Origin: Symploca sp. SIO3C6
Lineage (GTDB): Bacteria > Cyanobacteriota > Cyanobacteriia > Cyanobacteriales > Coleofasciculaceae
DNA: 64,000 nt
Direction of reading: 5' to 3'
NCBI GenBank assembly: GCA_010692425.1
Contig: JAAHHJ010000001.1
Span: 557,127 to 621,126 of the forward strand
The first letter of the stretch is position 1; the number at the start of each line of letters is the position of its first letter. Positions 56,879 to 64,000 of this stretch are shown here, one piece after another. The position numbers and the translations under genes were made by a program. The notes under the pieces are model-generated. The model was given only the letters and a program-made list of their open reading frames with translations. It had not been told where the DNA came from and searched no databases.

Positions 56879-57625
56879 CTAACCCAACCAACCTAGAATC
56901 GCCCTGGCAATCCTATGTTCCCAGAGTTGGGATGATAACAAACTTGCCAATAGCCGACGTAAAGCCCAACGGCTAAAGACTGGTAGAATTGGAAGTAACA
57001 AGCGTTTAAAGCCTTGTTGTAATAACCACAACATTACTGGCGGTCCTAGCAGTAGCCAGGGGTTGTCAAGTATATTCTGCACGTAGGGAATTACCGAACT
57101 TGCTACACTCAGACCAGATAAACCCCAAGAGAGCCGATTCACGTTCAATAATGCCCCTATACGCAGCTTAGCCAGCAGTTGATCAATCAGCCAGTAATGA
57201 GCCGAAGCCAGCTGGTGGACAAAATCTGGATTCTCTAGACAATCGTTCCTAATTTGGTGCAATATATCTCCATCAATGCTAATAACACTGCGCATCATTG
57301 CTTCTTGAGAGTCATTTCCTGTATCATAATAAGTGCAAAATGTCAAATCAGATTGACGGAGATTACCAAAGCTAATTAGGGCATAATAGCGCAACTCTGC
57401 TAACCAATGCCTAGAAACCTCAAGTTTATAACCTATATCTTGTGCTTGTTGAATTTCCTTAAGGAGATTTTGATCTAAATTGAAGCGAATGCCGTGAAAC
57501 CGCACCCAAGAGCGACGAACTTGCTCTTTATCAAATGTTATGTATTGCTCTAGATTTAGACCGTTGCGATGTCCAACCTGTTGAGAGCGCTTTCTGAAAA
57601 TCCTTCGAAAAAAATTGTACCACAC
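56879..57625 (-). CDS. Protein of unknown function, DGDI module 1
   Basis: The 248-residue protein is not recognised. It begins basic (MWYNFFRRIFRKRSQQVGHR), has a RFNLDQNLLKEIQQAQDIGY helix, and then ISIDGDILHQIRND with a histidine 26 residues from the first aspartate (SAHYW). The C-terminal part has amphipathic or membrane-associated helices (PWLLLGPPVMLWLLQQGF, about 193-210). It is last of four genes on one strand with 24-bp gaps to the neighbour, so it is very probably part of one operon. No enzyme motif is known to me. Confidence 0.65.
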   Translation of the reverse strand: MWYNFFRRIFRKRSQQVGHRNGLNLEQYITFDKEQVRRSWVRFHGIRFNLDQNLLKEIQQAQDIGYKLEVSRHWLAELRYYALISFGNLRQSDLTFCTYYDTGNDSQEAMMRSVISIDGDILHQIRNDCLENPDFVHQLASAHYWLIDQLLAKLRIGALLNVNRLSWGLSGLSVASSVIPYVQNILDNPWLLLGPPVMLWLLQQGFKRLLLPILPVFSRWALRRLLASLLSSQLWEHRIARAILGWLG

Positions 57626-57649
57626 GGCAGAAAAATCCTTATTTTGCCG

Positions 57650-58525
57650 TTAATTTTTAGATGAATTCCAGGGCAATACATTCTGGACAAAAGGCTGTCT
57701 CAGTGAAGCTTGCACTAAACCAATAATAAACTGCAACAGTCCCCGCCACTGCTTTTCACCAGCAGAAACACCACTCCTGTGAATTTCTAGAATCATATCT
57801 CGATGAGGATGATCAAAAATCTCTTGAGAATAACGGTTGATAACATCACCATCTAATTGTACTACTGTTTGGGCGTATATTATATCTGTCTTCACAGCCT
57901 TTTGAATCACCTCTAAGTCAACATTACCAATTTGCTCATCCTGCTTTTTATGCAGTGCTTTGTTACGATTATCCAACGCTGATTTGAGTTCACTTAGCTT
58001 GCGTAAACTCCTCAAAAAGCGCCCATTGCTGAGAATTGCTTTTGCTTTCAAAATTTCATCAGAGTTAGTAGGATGAAAAGGGTCTGGTAATAGCGTTTGT
58101 ATTTGATCTAATTCTACTTCCGGGTCAGTTAAGATATGATTATCCTCTCCAGCTCTATTCAAAACCTTGGGTTCGTAGAACTCTGAGCTTGGGTCACTGA
58201 CAATTAAAGTGTATTCTAGTTCTAAGTTTTTGCGTAAATCAAGATAGCGTTCATGCAGAGATTCGTGAACATTATTGTTCTCAAGATACTGTTTCGAGAT
58301 CGGATAAAGATCCCGGTAAGCTTGCCAAGCAATGAACTTTTCACCAGTAATTTGTGCGACAACCATGGTGTTAACTTCTAAGGCGGTGATATCGATGAGA
58401 ACCTCACCCAAAGAATGCACAAACTCATTGAAACTTTGACCCAGATTAGATGCAACCGATTTTCTTTTAGTTGGCTGTGTGGTTTCAGTCATTTCTGTAA
58501 TATTGTTTTGCCTTGTATTGTTCAC
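57650..58525 (-). CDS. Protein of unknown function, DGDV module
   Basis: The 291-residue protein is not recognised. The N-terminus is polar, followed by GEVLIDITALEVNTMVVAQI (about 41-60), which resembles the GEAVDLRITTWVV strand of the two paralogues upstream. The C-terminal part has VQLDGDVINRYSQEIF with histidine at position 25 after the first aspartate (EIH), then QFIIGLVQASLRQPF. The middle is charged and helical (LRKLSELKSALDNRNKALHK). Spacing is 24 bp to both neighbours. It is probably a scaffold-like member of the same system. Confidence 0.65.
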   Translation of the reverse strand: MNNTRQNNITEMTETTQPTKRKSVASNLGQSFNEFVHSLGEVLIDITALEVNTMVVAQITGEKFIAWQAYRDLYPISKQYLENNNVHESLHERYLDLRKNLELEYTLIVSDPSSEFYEPKVLNRAGEDNHILTDPEVELDQIQTLLPDPFHPTNSDEILKAKAILSNGRFLRSLRKLSELKSALDNRNKALHKKQDEQIGNVDLEVIQKAVKTDIIYAQTVVQLDGDVINRYSQEIFDHPHRDMILEIHRSGVSAGEKQWRGLLQFIIGLVQASLRQPFVQNVLPWNSSKN

Positions 58526-58549
58526 AGCTTCCAGTTTGCTTATTCCTAA

Positions 58550-59851
58550 TTATTCTGAATTATCAGATTTTTCTGAATCTGTCTGAGTCGCTGGCGATTC
58601 ACTTTCTGCAGAAGACACTTCCCTGTTGTCACTTGATACTTCCTGAGACTGATTAGTCTTAGCAGAAGTATCGTTTGCTGGAGAAATCGAGTCTGTGGAA
58701 TTGAGTTGTTCTGGAAGGGTAGCTTGCTCAAAACCAGCATATTCTGCAAATTCATCCCAGTCCTCTTCAGTATCTAATTCAGCTGCTGAATCTTGGATTT
58801 CTGGTGCTAATTCCAAAGGATCGAATTCTTCAACTAACTCATTCCAACCTTCATCTTCTTCTAAATCCCAAGATTCTCCATCTTCAACTGAGGTATCCCC
58901 AGACTCATATTCTTCAAAAATCCAGTCATCCCAGTCTTGATCATTTTCAAAAACATCTATGGATGAAGTACTAGAAGTTGACTCCTCTAGGAGAGTTTGT
59001 TGTTCTGGTTCAACTACGTAGTCCCAGTCTTGGTCTAGAGGTGATTTAGTATTATCAATATCTTCTCCAGGGAAAGTCTCTATATCCTGATTAACCTGAT
59101 TTGATGGCGCTGATTCTAACCAGGATTCTTGTTGATCTTCCTCTTCCCAATCGTACTCCATATTTGAGTCTGGAGTCTTGGGCGTTGATGGCGGCATTGG
59201 AGGTAATGATTCGAGCCAATCCGAGACAGAATCATCGCTATCTTGCCCATAAGTATCTTCTTCAAAAACCTCTGGAGTATCTATCGATGTGGAAGGAAAT
59301 TGGTTAGATTCAATGAAGTTTGGTGATGGCACCGGAGCAACATCAACATCAAATACCTCATCCGTACCATAAACAGAATCATATTGCTCCCAATCTGGAG
59401 AATCGATTACCCATCCAGCCTCAGGAGCATCGTCTCCTGGTGGTAAGAGTTGCCCCTCAAAATCAGATGTTTCTGGGGTAAGAGAGGGAGTAGATGCACC
59501 TTGGCGGTGCATAGTTACCAAAACCTCAAAAATTCTTTGTAAACTCTTGAGGTTGCTATAGATAATCTCTTGCCCTTGAGCAACTTGATCTAGATGAAAT
59601 TGTCTTAACTCTCTGTAGGGACCACTGGCGATAAATTGATCCCCAACCTCATTATTAATATCGCCATCAATCATATTGATGCGGGTGCGCAAGCGATAGC
59701 CATGTCTTGCTTGTTCTGGATCCACATTATCTGGGCCGGAAACTACCCAGGTAGTAATTCTCAAATCTACAGCTTCACCCACTGCTAAGGCAAAAGCCTC
59801 AGCAATCTTGCCTGCCCTAAGTTTTCTTCTAAATTCGTCGCTCGATGCCAT
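58550..59851 (-). CDS. Protein of unknown function, DGDI module with acidic tail
   Basis: The 433-residue protein has a compact N-terminal domain (about 1-115) and a long tail very rich in Asp, Glu, Ser and Trp (DWDDWIFEEYESG, EEDEGWNEL), likely disordered. The domain reads DEFRRKLRAGKIAEAFALAV, ITTWVVSG, RINMIDGDINNEVGDQFI, ELRQFH, GQEIIYSNLKSLQRIF. It is clearly homologous to the next upstream protein (60024-60482). Trp-containing acidic repeats suggest short binding motifs for a partner. No membrane segment or signal. Confidence 0.7.
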   Translation of the reverse strand: MASSDEFRRKLRAGKIAEAFALAVGEAVDLRITTWVVSGPDNVDPEQARHGYRLRTRINMIDGDINNEVGDQFIASGPYRELRQFHLDQVAQGQEIIYSNLKSLQRIFEVLVTMHRQGASTPSLTPETSDFEGQLLPPGDDAPEAGWVIDSPDWEQYDSVYGTDEVFDVDVAPVPSPNFIESNQFPSTSIDTPEVFEEDTYGQDSDDSVSDWLESLPPMPPSTPKTPDSNMEYDWEEEDQQESWLESAPSNQVNQDIETFPGEDIDNTKSPLDQDWDYVVEPEQQTLLEESTSSTSSIDVFENDQDWDDWIFEEYESGDTSVEDGESWDLEEDEGWNELVEEFDPLELAPEIQDSAAELDTEEDWDEFAEYAGFEQATLPEQLNSTDSISPANDTSAKTNQSQEVSSDNREVSSAESESPATQTDSEKSDNSE

Positions 59852-60023
59852 GATTATAAGCTGTCACGCATTTTATTTGTGTATTCAATAAGAGATAGAA
59901 AAGATTTGAATAATCCTCCTGCAATGGAAAAATATAGACTTTAAATGCACAGTAGCTTATTTAAACAGGTCTCGGGGAGTTTGCCGAAAAAAAGCGCTAC
60001 ATTCTTGGTAATACCTGCCAAGA

Positions 60024-60482
60024 TCAGGGTAGCTTGTCTTGATTAGAAGGGTATAGGAAAGAACCTCGCTCTCGGAACTTACGCGAAATTTTCGGCAACT
60101 GGGTCATTGTTGTTTTGCTAGTCAAAATAAATAACTGTTGCAAGTTTCCCAGATTTTGATAAATAATCCGGCGTCCTTGTTGCATCTGCTCAATGTGAAA
60201 AGGTCGCAATTCAGTGTAAAGACCATTACCCACAAACTGAGAACCAACTTGGTTGTCAATATTACCATCAACGATATTGATGCGAGTGTGAATACTAGCA
60301 TCAGCAGTCGGTTGGGCTGGTGCAGTTGGATCCTGAATGTCTGGATTAGAAGAACACACCCAGGTAGTAATTTTCAACTCAATGGCTTCTTCCAATGCCA
60401 GATTGATGGCATCAAAAATTTCTCCTGCCTTGAGTTTGGCTTTGAATTCGTCGCTAATTCCCATAATGCTTCCTGAACTCAA
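60024..60482 (-). CDS. Protein of unknown function, DGNI module, first gene of operon
   Basis: The 152-residue protein shares its core with the following protein: DEFKAKLKAGEIFDAINLAL, ITTWVCSS, TRINIVDGNIDNQVGSQFV, ELRPFH, GRRIIYQNLGNLQQLF. It lacks the long acidic tail and ends in a basic segment (KISRKFRERGSFLYPSNQD). Start could also be at residue 7 (MGISDEF), which matches the paralogue's start. It heads a same-strand group of four genes (gaps 172, 24 and 24 bp). Family unknown. Confidence 0.7.
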   Translation of the reverse strand: MSSGSIMGISDEFKAKLKAGEIFDAINLALEEAIELKITTWVCSSNPDIQDPTAPAQPTADASIHTRINIVDGNIDNQVGSQFVGNGLYTELRPFHIEQMQQGRRIIYQNLGNLQQLFILTSKTTMTQLPKISRKFRERGSFLYPSNQDKLP

Positions 60483-60550
60483 GCTTAGACTAGACGTGAC
60501 TTGAATGTAGCAAAGATTCGCCTAAGTTTAACAAAATTATCTGGCACGGT

Positions 60551-60616
60551 GGGAGGGAGATGGGGAGATGGGGAGATGGGGGGAGGGGGAGACGGGGAGA
60601 GGGGGAGATGGGGAAA
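60551..60616. repeat. G-rich octamer repeat
   Basis: GGGGAGAT and GGGGGAGA units are repeated seven to eight times upstream of the four-gene operon. Confidence 0.88.
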
Positions 60617-60704
60617 GACAGATAGGGTGACACCAAATTGTCAATTGCTATATATTAACTGTTCAGTTTCAATTTACTGTGAACCATGAACTATGAATAA
60701 ATAC

Positions 60705-61232
60705 TCAGCGTTTTGGTCGAAAAACTTTGATCACATCTGGGTTACACTCTAGATAAGGACCTTCAATAAGATCGATGCAATAGGGAATAGCTGGAAAAAC
60801 TGCCTCCAAACATTCTTTAATTGATTTGGGTTTGCCTGGGAGATTGACTATTAAGCCCTTGCCTCGGATACCAGCAGTTTGTCGTGAGAGGATAGCCGTG
60901 GGGACATATTGTAAAGATACCGAACGCATTAGTTCCCCAAATCCTGGTAGCATTTTCTGACAAACTGCCTCAATGGCCTCTGGCGTCACGTCTCTAGGAG
61001 CAGGGCCAGTGCCACCAGTAGTAATTACCAAGCAACATCCGGCTTGATCAATCATATTTTTCAATTCTGTTTCAATGCGGTGTTGGTCATCTGGAACTAC
61101 TCTGTATACAGAATTCCACTCACTGGTTAAATACTCTCTGAGCAAATCAATCACTGCTTTTCCAGAGAGATCTTCGTAAATTCCTGCACTAGCACGGTCT
61201 GAGGCAGTTAGAATCCCTACTTTTATGCTCAT
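60705..61232 (-). CDS. moaB: Molybdenum cofactor protein, MoaB/Mog family
   Basis: The 175-residue protein adenylylates molybdopterin during molybdenum cofactor assembly. The hallmark TTGGTGPAPRDVTPEA (about residues 90-105) and the later GLIVNLPGKPKSIKE are typical, as is the N-terminal GILTASDRASAG. MoaB and Mog/MogA cannot be separated reliably by eye. A molybdopterin-fold protein gene lies 1 kb away at 62277. Confidence 0.92.
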   Translation of the reverse strand: MSIKVGILTASDRASAGIYEDLSGKAVIDLLREYLTSEWNSVYRVVPDDQHRIETELKNMIDQAGCCLVITTGGTGPAPRDVTPEAIEAVCQKMLPGFGELMRSVSLQYVPTAILSRQTAGIRGKGLIVNLPGKPKSIKECLEAVFPAIPYCIDLIEGPYLECNPDVIKVFRPKR

Positions 61233-61490
61233 TCTACAACTCTTTTTGGCTAATACTATTGTGCTTGATTCTGGCTAGAGTTGGATTACTGAAATTGTTT
61301 ACTGGTAAGACTTTTCCAATTCCAGCTCTCTAAGAATTTTGCAATAATCCCCATCTCCTCCTACCTTGGCTAATCCAAACTTCCAGAGTTACCTATTCTT
61401 TAACTTGCCATTCCCTCGATCAAAAGTTGTGGCATTTTTCGCAATAGTAGAGCAAGATAGTGGGCAGCACAGTAAATCAGGAGTTTAACG

Positions 61491-62075
61491 ATGGCGCAAA
61501 CTGCTTCAACAATGTTGCCTTTAGGCACCAAAGCACCAGAGTTTCAATTACCAGATGTTGTATCTGGCAAGACAATTGCTTTGGATAGCTTTGCTGGCAA
61601 GCTAGGATTACTAGTAATGTTTATCTGCCGCCACTGCCCATTCGTTAAGCATGTGCAGCAAGAATTAGCCCAGATTGGTAAAGACTACAACAATACTGAC
61701 CTCGGTATTGTTGCAATTAGCGCTAACGACGCCGCCAATTACCCAAATGATGCCCCTGATTCCCTCAAGGAAATGGCGCAACAGTTGGCATTTACCTTTC
61801 CCTTGTGCTATGACGAAACTCAGGAGACCACTAAAGCCTATACTGCAGCTTGCACTCCAGACTTCTTTGTCTTTGATAACAAACAGCAGTTAGTTTACCG
61901 GGGTCAACTAGACGACAGCCGCCCTAGTAATAATCTACCAGTCACCGGTAAAGATTTAAGAGCCGCCCTGGAAGCACTGCTCTCTGGTGAGACAATCAAC
62001 CCTGAGCAAAAGCCTAGTATTGGCTGCAATATTAAGTGGAAACCAGGGAACGAACCAGCCTATTTTGGCGTCTAG
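61491..62075 (+). CDS. Thioredoxin-like (AhpC/TSA/Redoxin) protein
   Basis: The 194-residue protein has a thioredoxin fold with PLGTKAPEFQLPDVVSGKTI at the start and a CRHC motif (MFICRHCPFVKH, about 45-56) in place of the usual CGPC. The C-terminal part includes TPDFFVFDNKQQLVYRGQLD and a second cysteine in PSIGCNIKW. The family resembles cyanobacterial thiol-disulfide or peroxiredoxin-like proteins. No signal peptide is seen, so it is probably cytoplasmic. The gene is monocistronic. Confidence 0.88.
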   Translation: MAQTASTMLPLGTKAPEFQLPDVVSGKTIALDSFAGKLGLLVMFICRHCPFVKHVQQELAQIGKDYNNTDLGIVAISANDAANYPNDAPDSLKEMAQQLAFTFPLCYDETQETTKAYTAACTPDFFVFDNKQQLVYRGQLDDSRPSNNLPVTGKDLRAALEALLSGETINPEQKPSIGCNIKWKPGNEPAYFGV

Positions 62076-62104
62076 AAAATCGATTCAGCAAGAAATATTT
62101 TGGT

Positions 62105-62282
62105 AAAGAATGTTCATAGTTCATTGTTAATTGTTCATTGGGAAAGACAGTTCCTAGTTCATTGTTGATTGTTCATTGGGGATGCATACCACAACTGCCA
62201 AATACTTTTCCCAATGAACCACGAACCATGAACCATGAGCTATGAGCTATGAACCGTCAACCATGAACCATGAACCATGAAC
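62105..62282. repeat. Inverted-arm heptamer element with TACCACAACT core, copy 2
   Basis: It has the same design as copy 1 at 56690: GTTCATT arms, CATTGGG/CCCAATG around a core with GCATACCACAACTGCCAAAT (62184-62203), then ATGAACC units. The last ATGAACC-like unit contains the start codon of the next gene. Confidence 0.78.
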
Positions 62283-63362
62283 AGGTTTCTGATTACTCCA
62301 GTGCCTGGTGCCCACAAAAAAGACAAAATAGTAAGCAAGAAGACTTTTACCTCCACTGTTTTGCTCTTTGCCTGCTTCAATTTGACAGCCTACCTGAGTG
62401 GATGTAACAAGCAACCAACAACTGATCAATTGCAGAAATGGCAGCAAGAGGCAATTGCTCGTAATCAGGAGATGGTTGCCACTCACCAACAAAATCCTCA
62501 ATCTAACTCAGAGTGGCAACTGAAGATTGAGGGAAAAAACTCAACGGGCCAGCAAATTCAATTAAGTTTGTCGAAACTTCAGACGCTGGCAAACACATCA
62601 ATCCAGACACAGGAGCCTCACAATACAACTACTCCTGAAGCAATTGTTAGCTTTCGTGGTGTTCCTGTCTCAACGCTGCTTGATGAGTTTGGGGTTGACA
62701 CTGATGTTAAGGAGGTGACTTTTGTTAGCTACGATGGTTATCGAGCTACAGTAAGTATCGAGGATTTGCGTCAATATCCGATTCTTATTGCCCTAGAGCG
62801 TAATGGCAAAGAAATTGCTCGCTCTGAAGGGGGGCCTCTTTACCTAGTATTTCCCTATAGTGACTTTCCGCAGCTCCAGTCCAAGTATCGAGAACGTTTT
62901 TGGGCATTTTATCTCACCAATATAGTTCTAGGCACTGAACCAATACAACTACAAGTTGGTAAACGTTTCTTAGACGAGACTTTCCTCCAACAATTGCCAC
63001 AAGTTACCATTGAAGAAGCTGTTGGCTACCGCATTGGTTGGCCAGTCAGTAAGACCAAACTCCAGGGAGTGCTAGTGCGCGATGTTTTAGCAGCTGCTGG
63101 TCTTCAAATTCCCAAAAATGGTGCAGTTATTATTCAGGGTAAGTCGCCAGTATACAGCGACGCTGCTAATCCGATTCGCATAGAGGCATCTGAACTCAAC
63201 AGCTGCGATATTCTTTTAGCCACCCATTGGGGCGAAGATGCTCAACCCATACCGGCGAAAATGGGCGGGCCTTTGACTTTAGCCCTCGCTTCTGATTGTC
63301 ACATTCAGTCTGACAATAATTTTTGGGTGACCTTTGTAGAGAAGCTAGAGGTTACACCTTGA
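62277..63362 (+). CDS. Lipoprotein with two tandem molybdopterin-oxidoreductase-fold domains
   Basis: The 361-residue protein has a signal peptide and lipobox YLSGC (about residues 38-42). Two similar domains follow: one with FRGVPVSTLLDEFGV, VSYDGYRATV and SEGGPLYLVFP; the second with LQGVLVRDVLAAAGLQ, ATHWGEDAQ and MGGPLTLALASD. They resemble the sulfite oxidase/YedY fold, but I see no cysteine where the molybdenum ligand should be, so it is probably not an enzyme. It overlaps the following sensor gene by 4 bp and may be its ligand-binding partner. The ATG lies in a heptamer repeat. Confidence 0.75.
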   Translation: MNRFLITPVPGAHKKDKIVSKKTFTSTVLLFACFNLTAYLSGCNKQPTTDQLQKWQQEAIARNQEMVATHQQNPQSNSEWQLKIEGKNSTGQQIQLSLSKLQTLANTSIQTQEPHNTTTPEAIVSFRGVPVSTLLDEFGVDTDVKEVTFVSYDGYRATVSIEDLRQYPILIALERNGKEIARSEGGPLYLVFPYSDFPQLQSKYRERFWAFYLTNIVLGTEPIQLQVGKRFLDETFLQQLPQVTIEEAVGYRIGWPVSKTKLQGVLVRDVLAAAGLQIPKNGAVIIQGKSPVYSDAANPIRIEASELNSCDILLATHWGEDAQPIPAKMGGPLTLALASDCHIQSDNNFWVTFVEKLEVTP

Positions 63363-64000
63363 AGGTCATTTTATTCCACTCCATCTGCACTAGAATTATC
63401 GCTGCCACTCTGCTGTTGATTTTGGCAATTGTTGGTGTCGTTGTCTGGACTTGGGCAGATGACGTCAGAGATGTCTATTACAGGCAAACACAACGGGAAG
63501 CTCGGATGATTGCAACTGCCCTCTCCAATGCCTGGACAAACGAACTGGTAAACCAGAATTGGGGTCAAATTCGTCTGGGTATAAATCTGCTGCTACAGCG
63601 AAACCGACAGTTTATCTACATTCTAGTTTCAGATACACGGCGCTCTAACCAGATTGTTGCTGCCGTGCCTAGTGATTTTGTTGATCAGTTCTTTCCCGAC
63701 ATTGTACCGGCCAAGATCACCGAGGCAGCGCTGGAGGTATACAATGATTCCCGCGTCCATAAAACTGTGATGCTGCGAGATCTTGAACTTTCTGAAGGTA
63801 AACTGCAAGCCCGTCGCGGTGAAACAATCCTGGAAGTTGCTTCAGACATTCGCCAAGCCTCTGGTGTCAAAGTTGGTACTCTGCGGATGGGCATGTCACT
63901 AAGGCGAGTTAGGCGTGCGGTAAGACGGGCTATCTACAAAGCCTTAGTGGTTGGTATTTTGGGACTGGGGATTGGTTTAATCGGTGCCTATATCCTAGCG
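63359..64000 (+). CDS. Membrane sensor protein, N-terminal part
   Basis: The frame begins at a TTG (63359-63361) that overlaps the upstream TGA and stays open to the window edge (214 codons). It has one hydrophobic segment near the start (CTRIIAATLLLILAIVGVVV, about 10-29), about 160 residues of extracytoplasmic domain (REARMIATALSNAWTNELVN, VASDIRQASGVKVGTLRMGM) and a second membrane segment (VVGILGLGIGLIGAYI). This topology is that of HAMP-linked histidine kinases, cyclases or phosphatases; the output domain lies outside. An ATG at codon 51 is an unlikely start because it loses the anchor. Confidence 0.75.
   Translation, partial: MKVILFHSICTRIIAATLLLILAIVGVVVWTWADDVRDVYYRQTQREARMIATALSNAWTNELVNQNWGQIRLGINLLLQRNRQFIYILVSDTRRSNQIVAAVPSDFVDQFFPDIVPAKITEAALEVYNDSRVHKTVMLRDLELSEGKLQARRGETILEVASDIRQASGVKVGTLRMGMSLRRVRRAVRRAIYKALVVGILGLGIGLIGAYILA

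Overview
The window is a piece of a cyanobacterial chromosome, most likely from a filamentous, Nostocales-type species. The evidence is the frequent GCGATCGC (HIP1) octamers, a class A RNase P RNA of cyanobacterial type, a plastoquinol terminal oxidase (PTOX), a CIRCE-controlled groEL, GDP-fucose and exopolysaccharide genes, large WD40/HEAT STAND ATPases, and very many heptanucleotide tandem repeats (TTATTAC, GGCAGAA, ATGAACC, GTTCATT) plus a G-rich octamer family. Such repeats are known as STRRs in filamentous heterocystous cyanobacteria. The species cannot be named from this sequence alone.

Layout. 1-0.9 kb: end of a DUF2288-type gene and a decayed IS200/IS605 tnpB. 1-6 kb: Gfo/Idh/MocA oxidoreductase, rnc, rnpB, a membrane-anchored unknown and groEL. 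6-10 kb: a membrane WD40 protein, a small conserved protein, an M20 amidohydrolase and 5-formyl-THF cyclo-ligase. 10.4-15.5 kb: surface polysaccharide genes (GDP-fucose synthase, GDP-mannose dehydratase, sugar-phosphate transferase, GT4), all on the minus strand. 15.6-24 kb: a putative lipoprotein, a YdcF-like protein, PTOX, an ABC exporter, a transglutaminase-like protein, a lone Clp N-domain protein, a pentapeptide protein and a hicAB-like pair with two palindromic operators. 24.5-36 kb: a mosaic acidic protein, a DUF6263-like exported protein, a 1868-residue TamB, a lipoprotein and an orphan amino-acid binding protein. 36.8-45.4 kb: tRNA-Ala(CGC) and an AAA ATPase followed by a 1938-residue TPR-STAND-WD40 protein. 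44.3-48 kb: mnmH and an oxidoreductase-selD fusion, together a selenouridine route. 48-55 kb: a tandem PhnE-like permease with a heptanucleotide tract inside it, a Uma2 protein and a NACHT-HEAT protein with near-identical repeats. 55.5-64 kb: an AI-2E family transporter, a four-gene unknown operon, a MoaB/Mog protein, a thioredoxin-like protein, and a duplicated molybdopterin-fold lipoprotein overlapping a membrane sensor that runs off the window.

Three things stand out. First, the operon at 56879-60482 encodes four unknown proteins that all carry the motif DG[DN][IV] followed by a histidine about 25 residues later; I do not know a described family with this property. Second, two large STAND-type proteins (one paired with an AAA ATPase) have recently amplified repeats, as expected of fast-changing recognition proteins. 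Third, the tandem repeats have invaded coding space: they form interdomain linkers in PhnE, SelD and the STAND protein, supply start codons for two genes, and supply the stop codon of the AAA ATPase. A four-copy MITE-like element with TATAGC ends carries the same GGCAGAA heptamer and may be its source.
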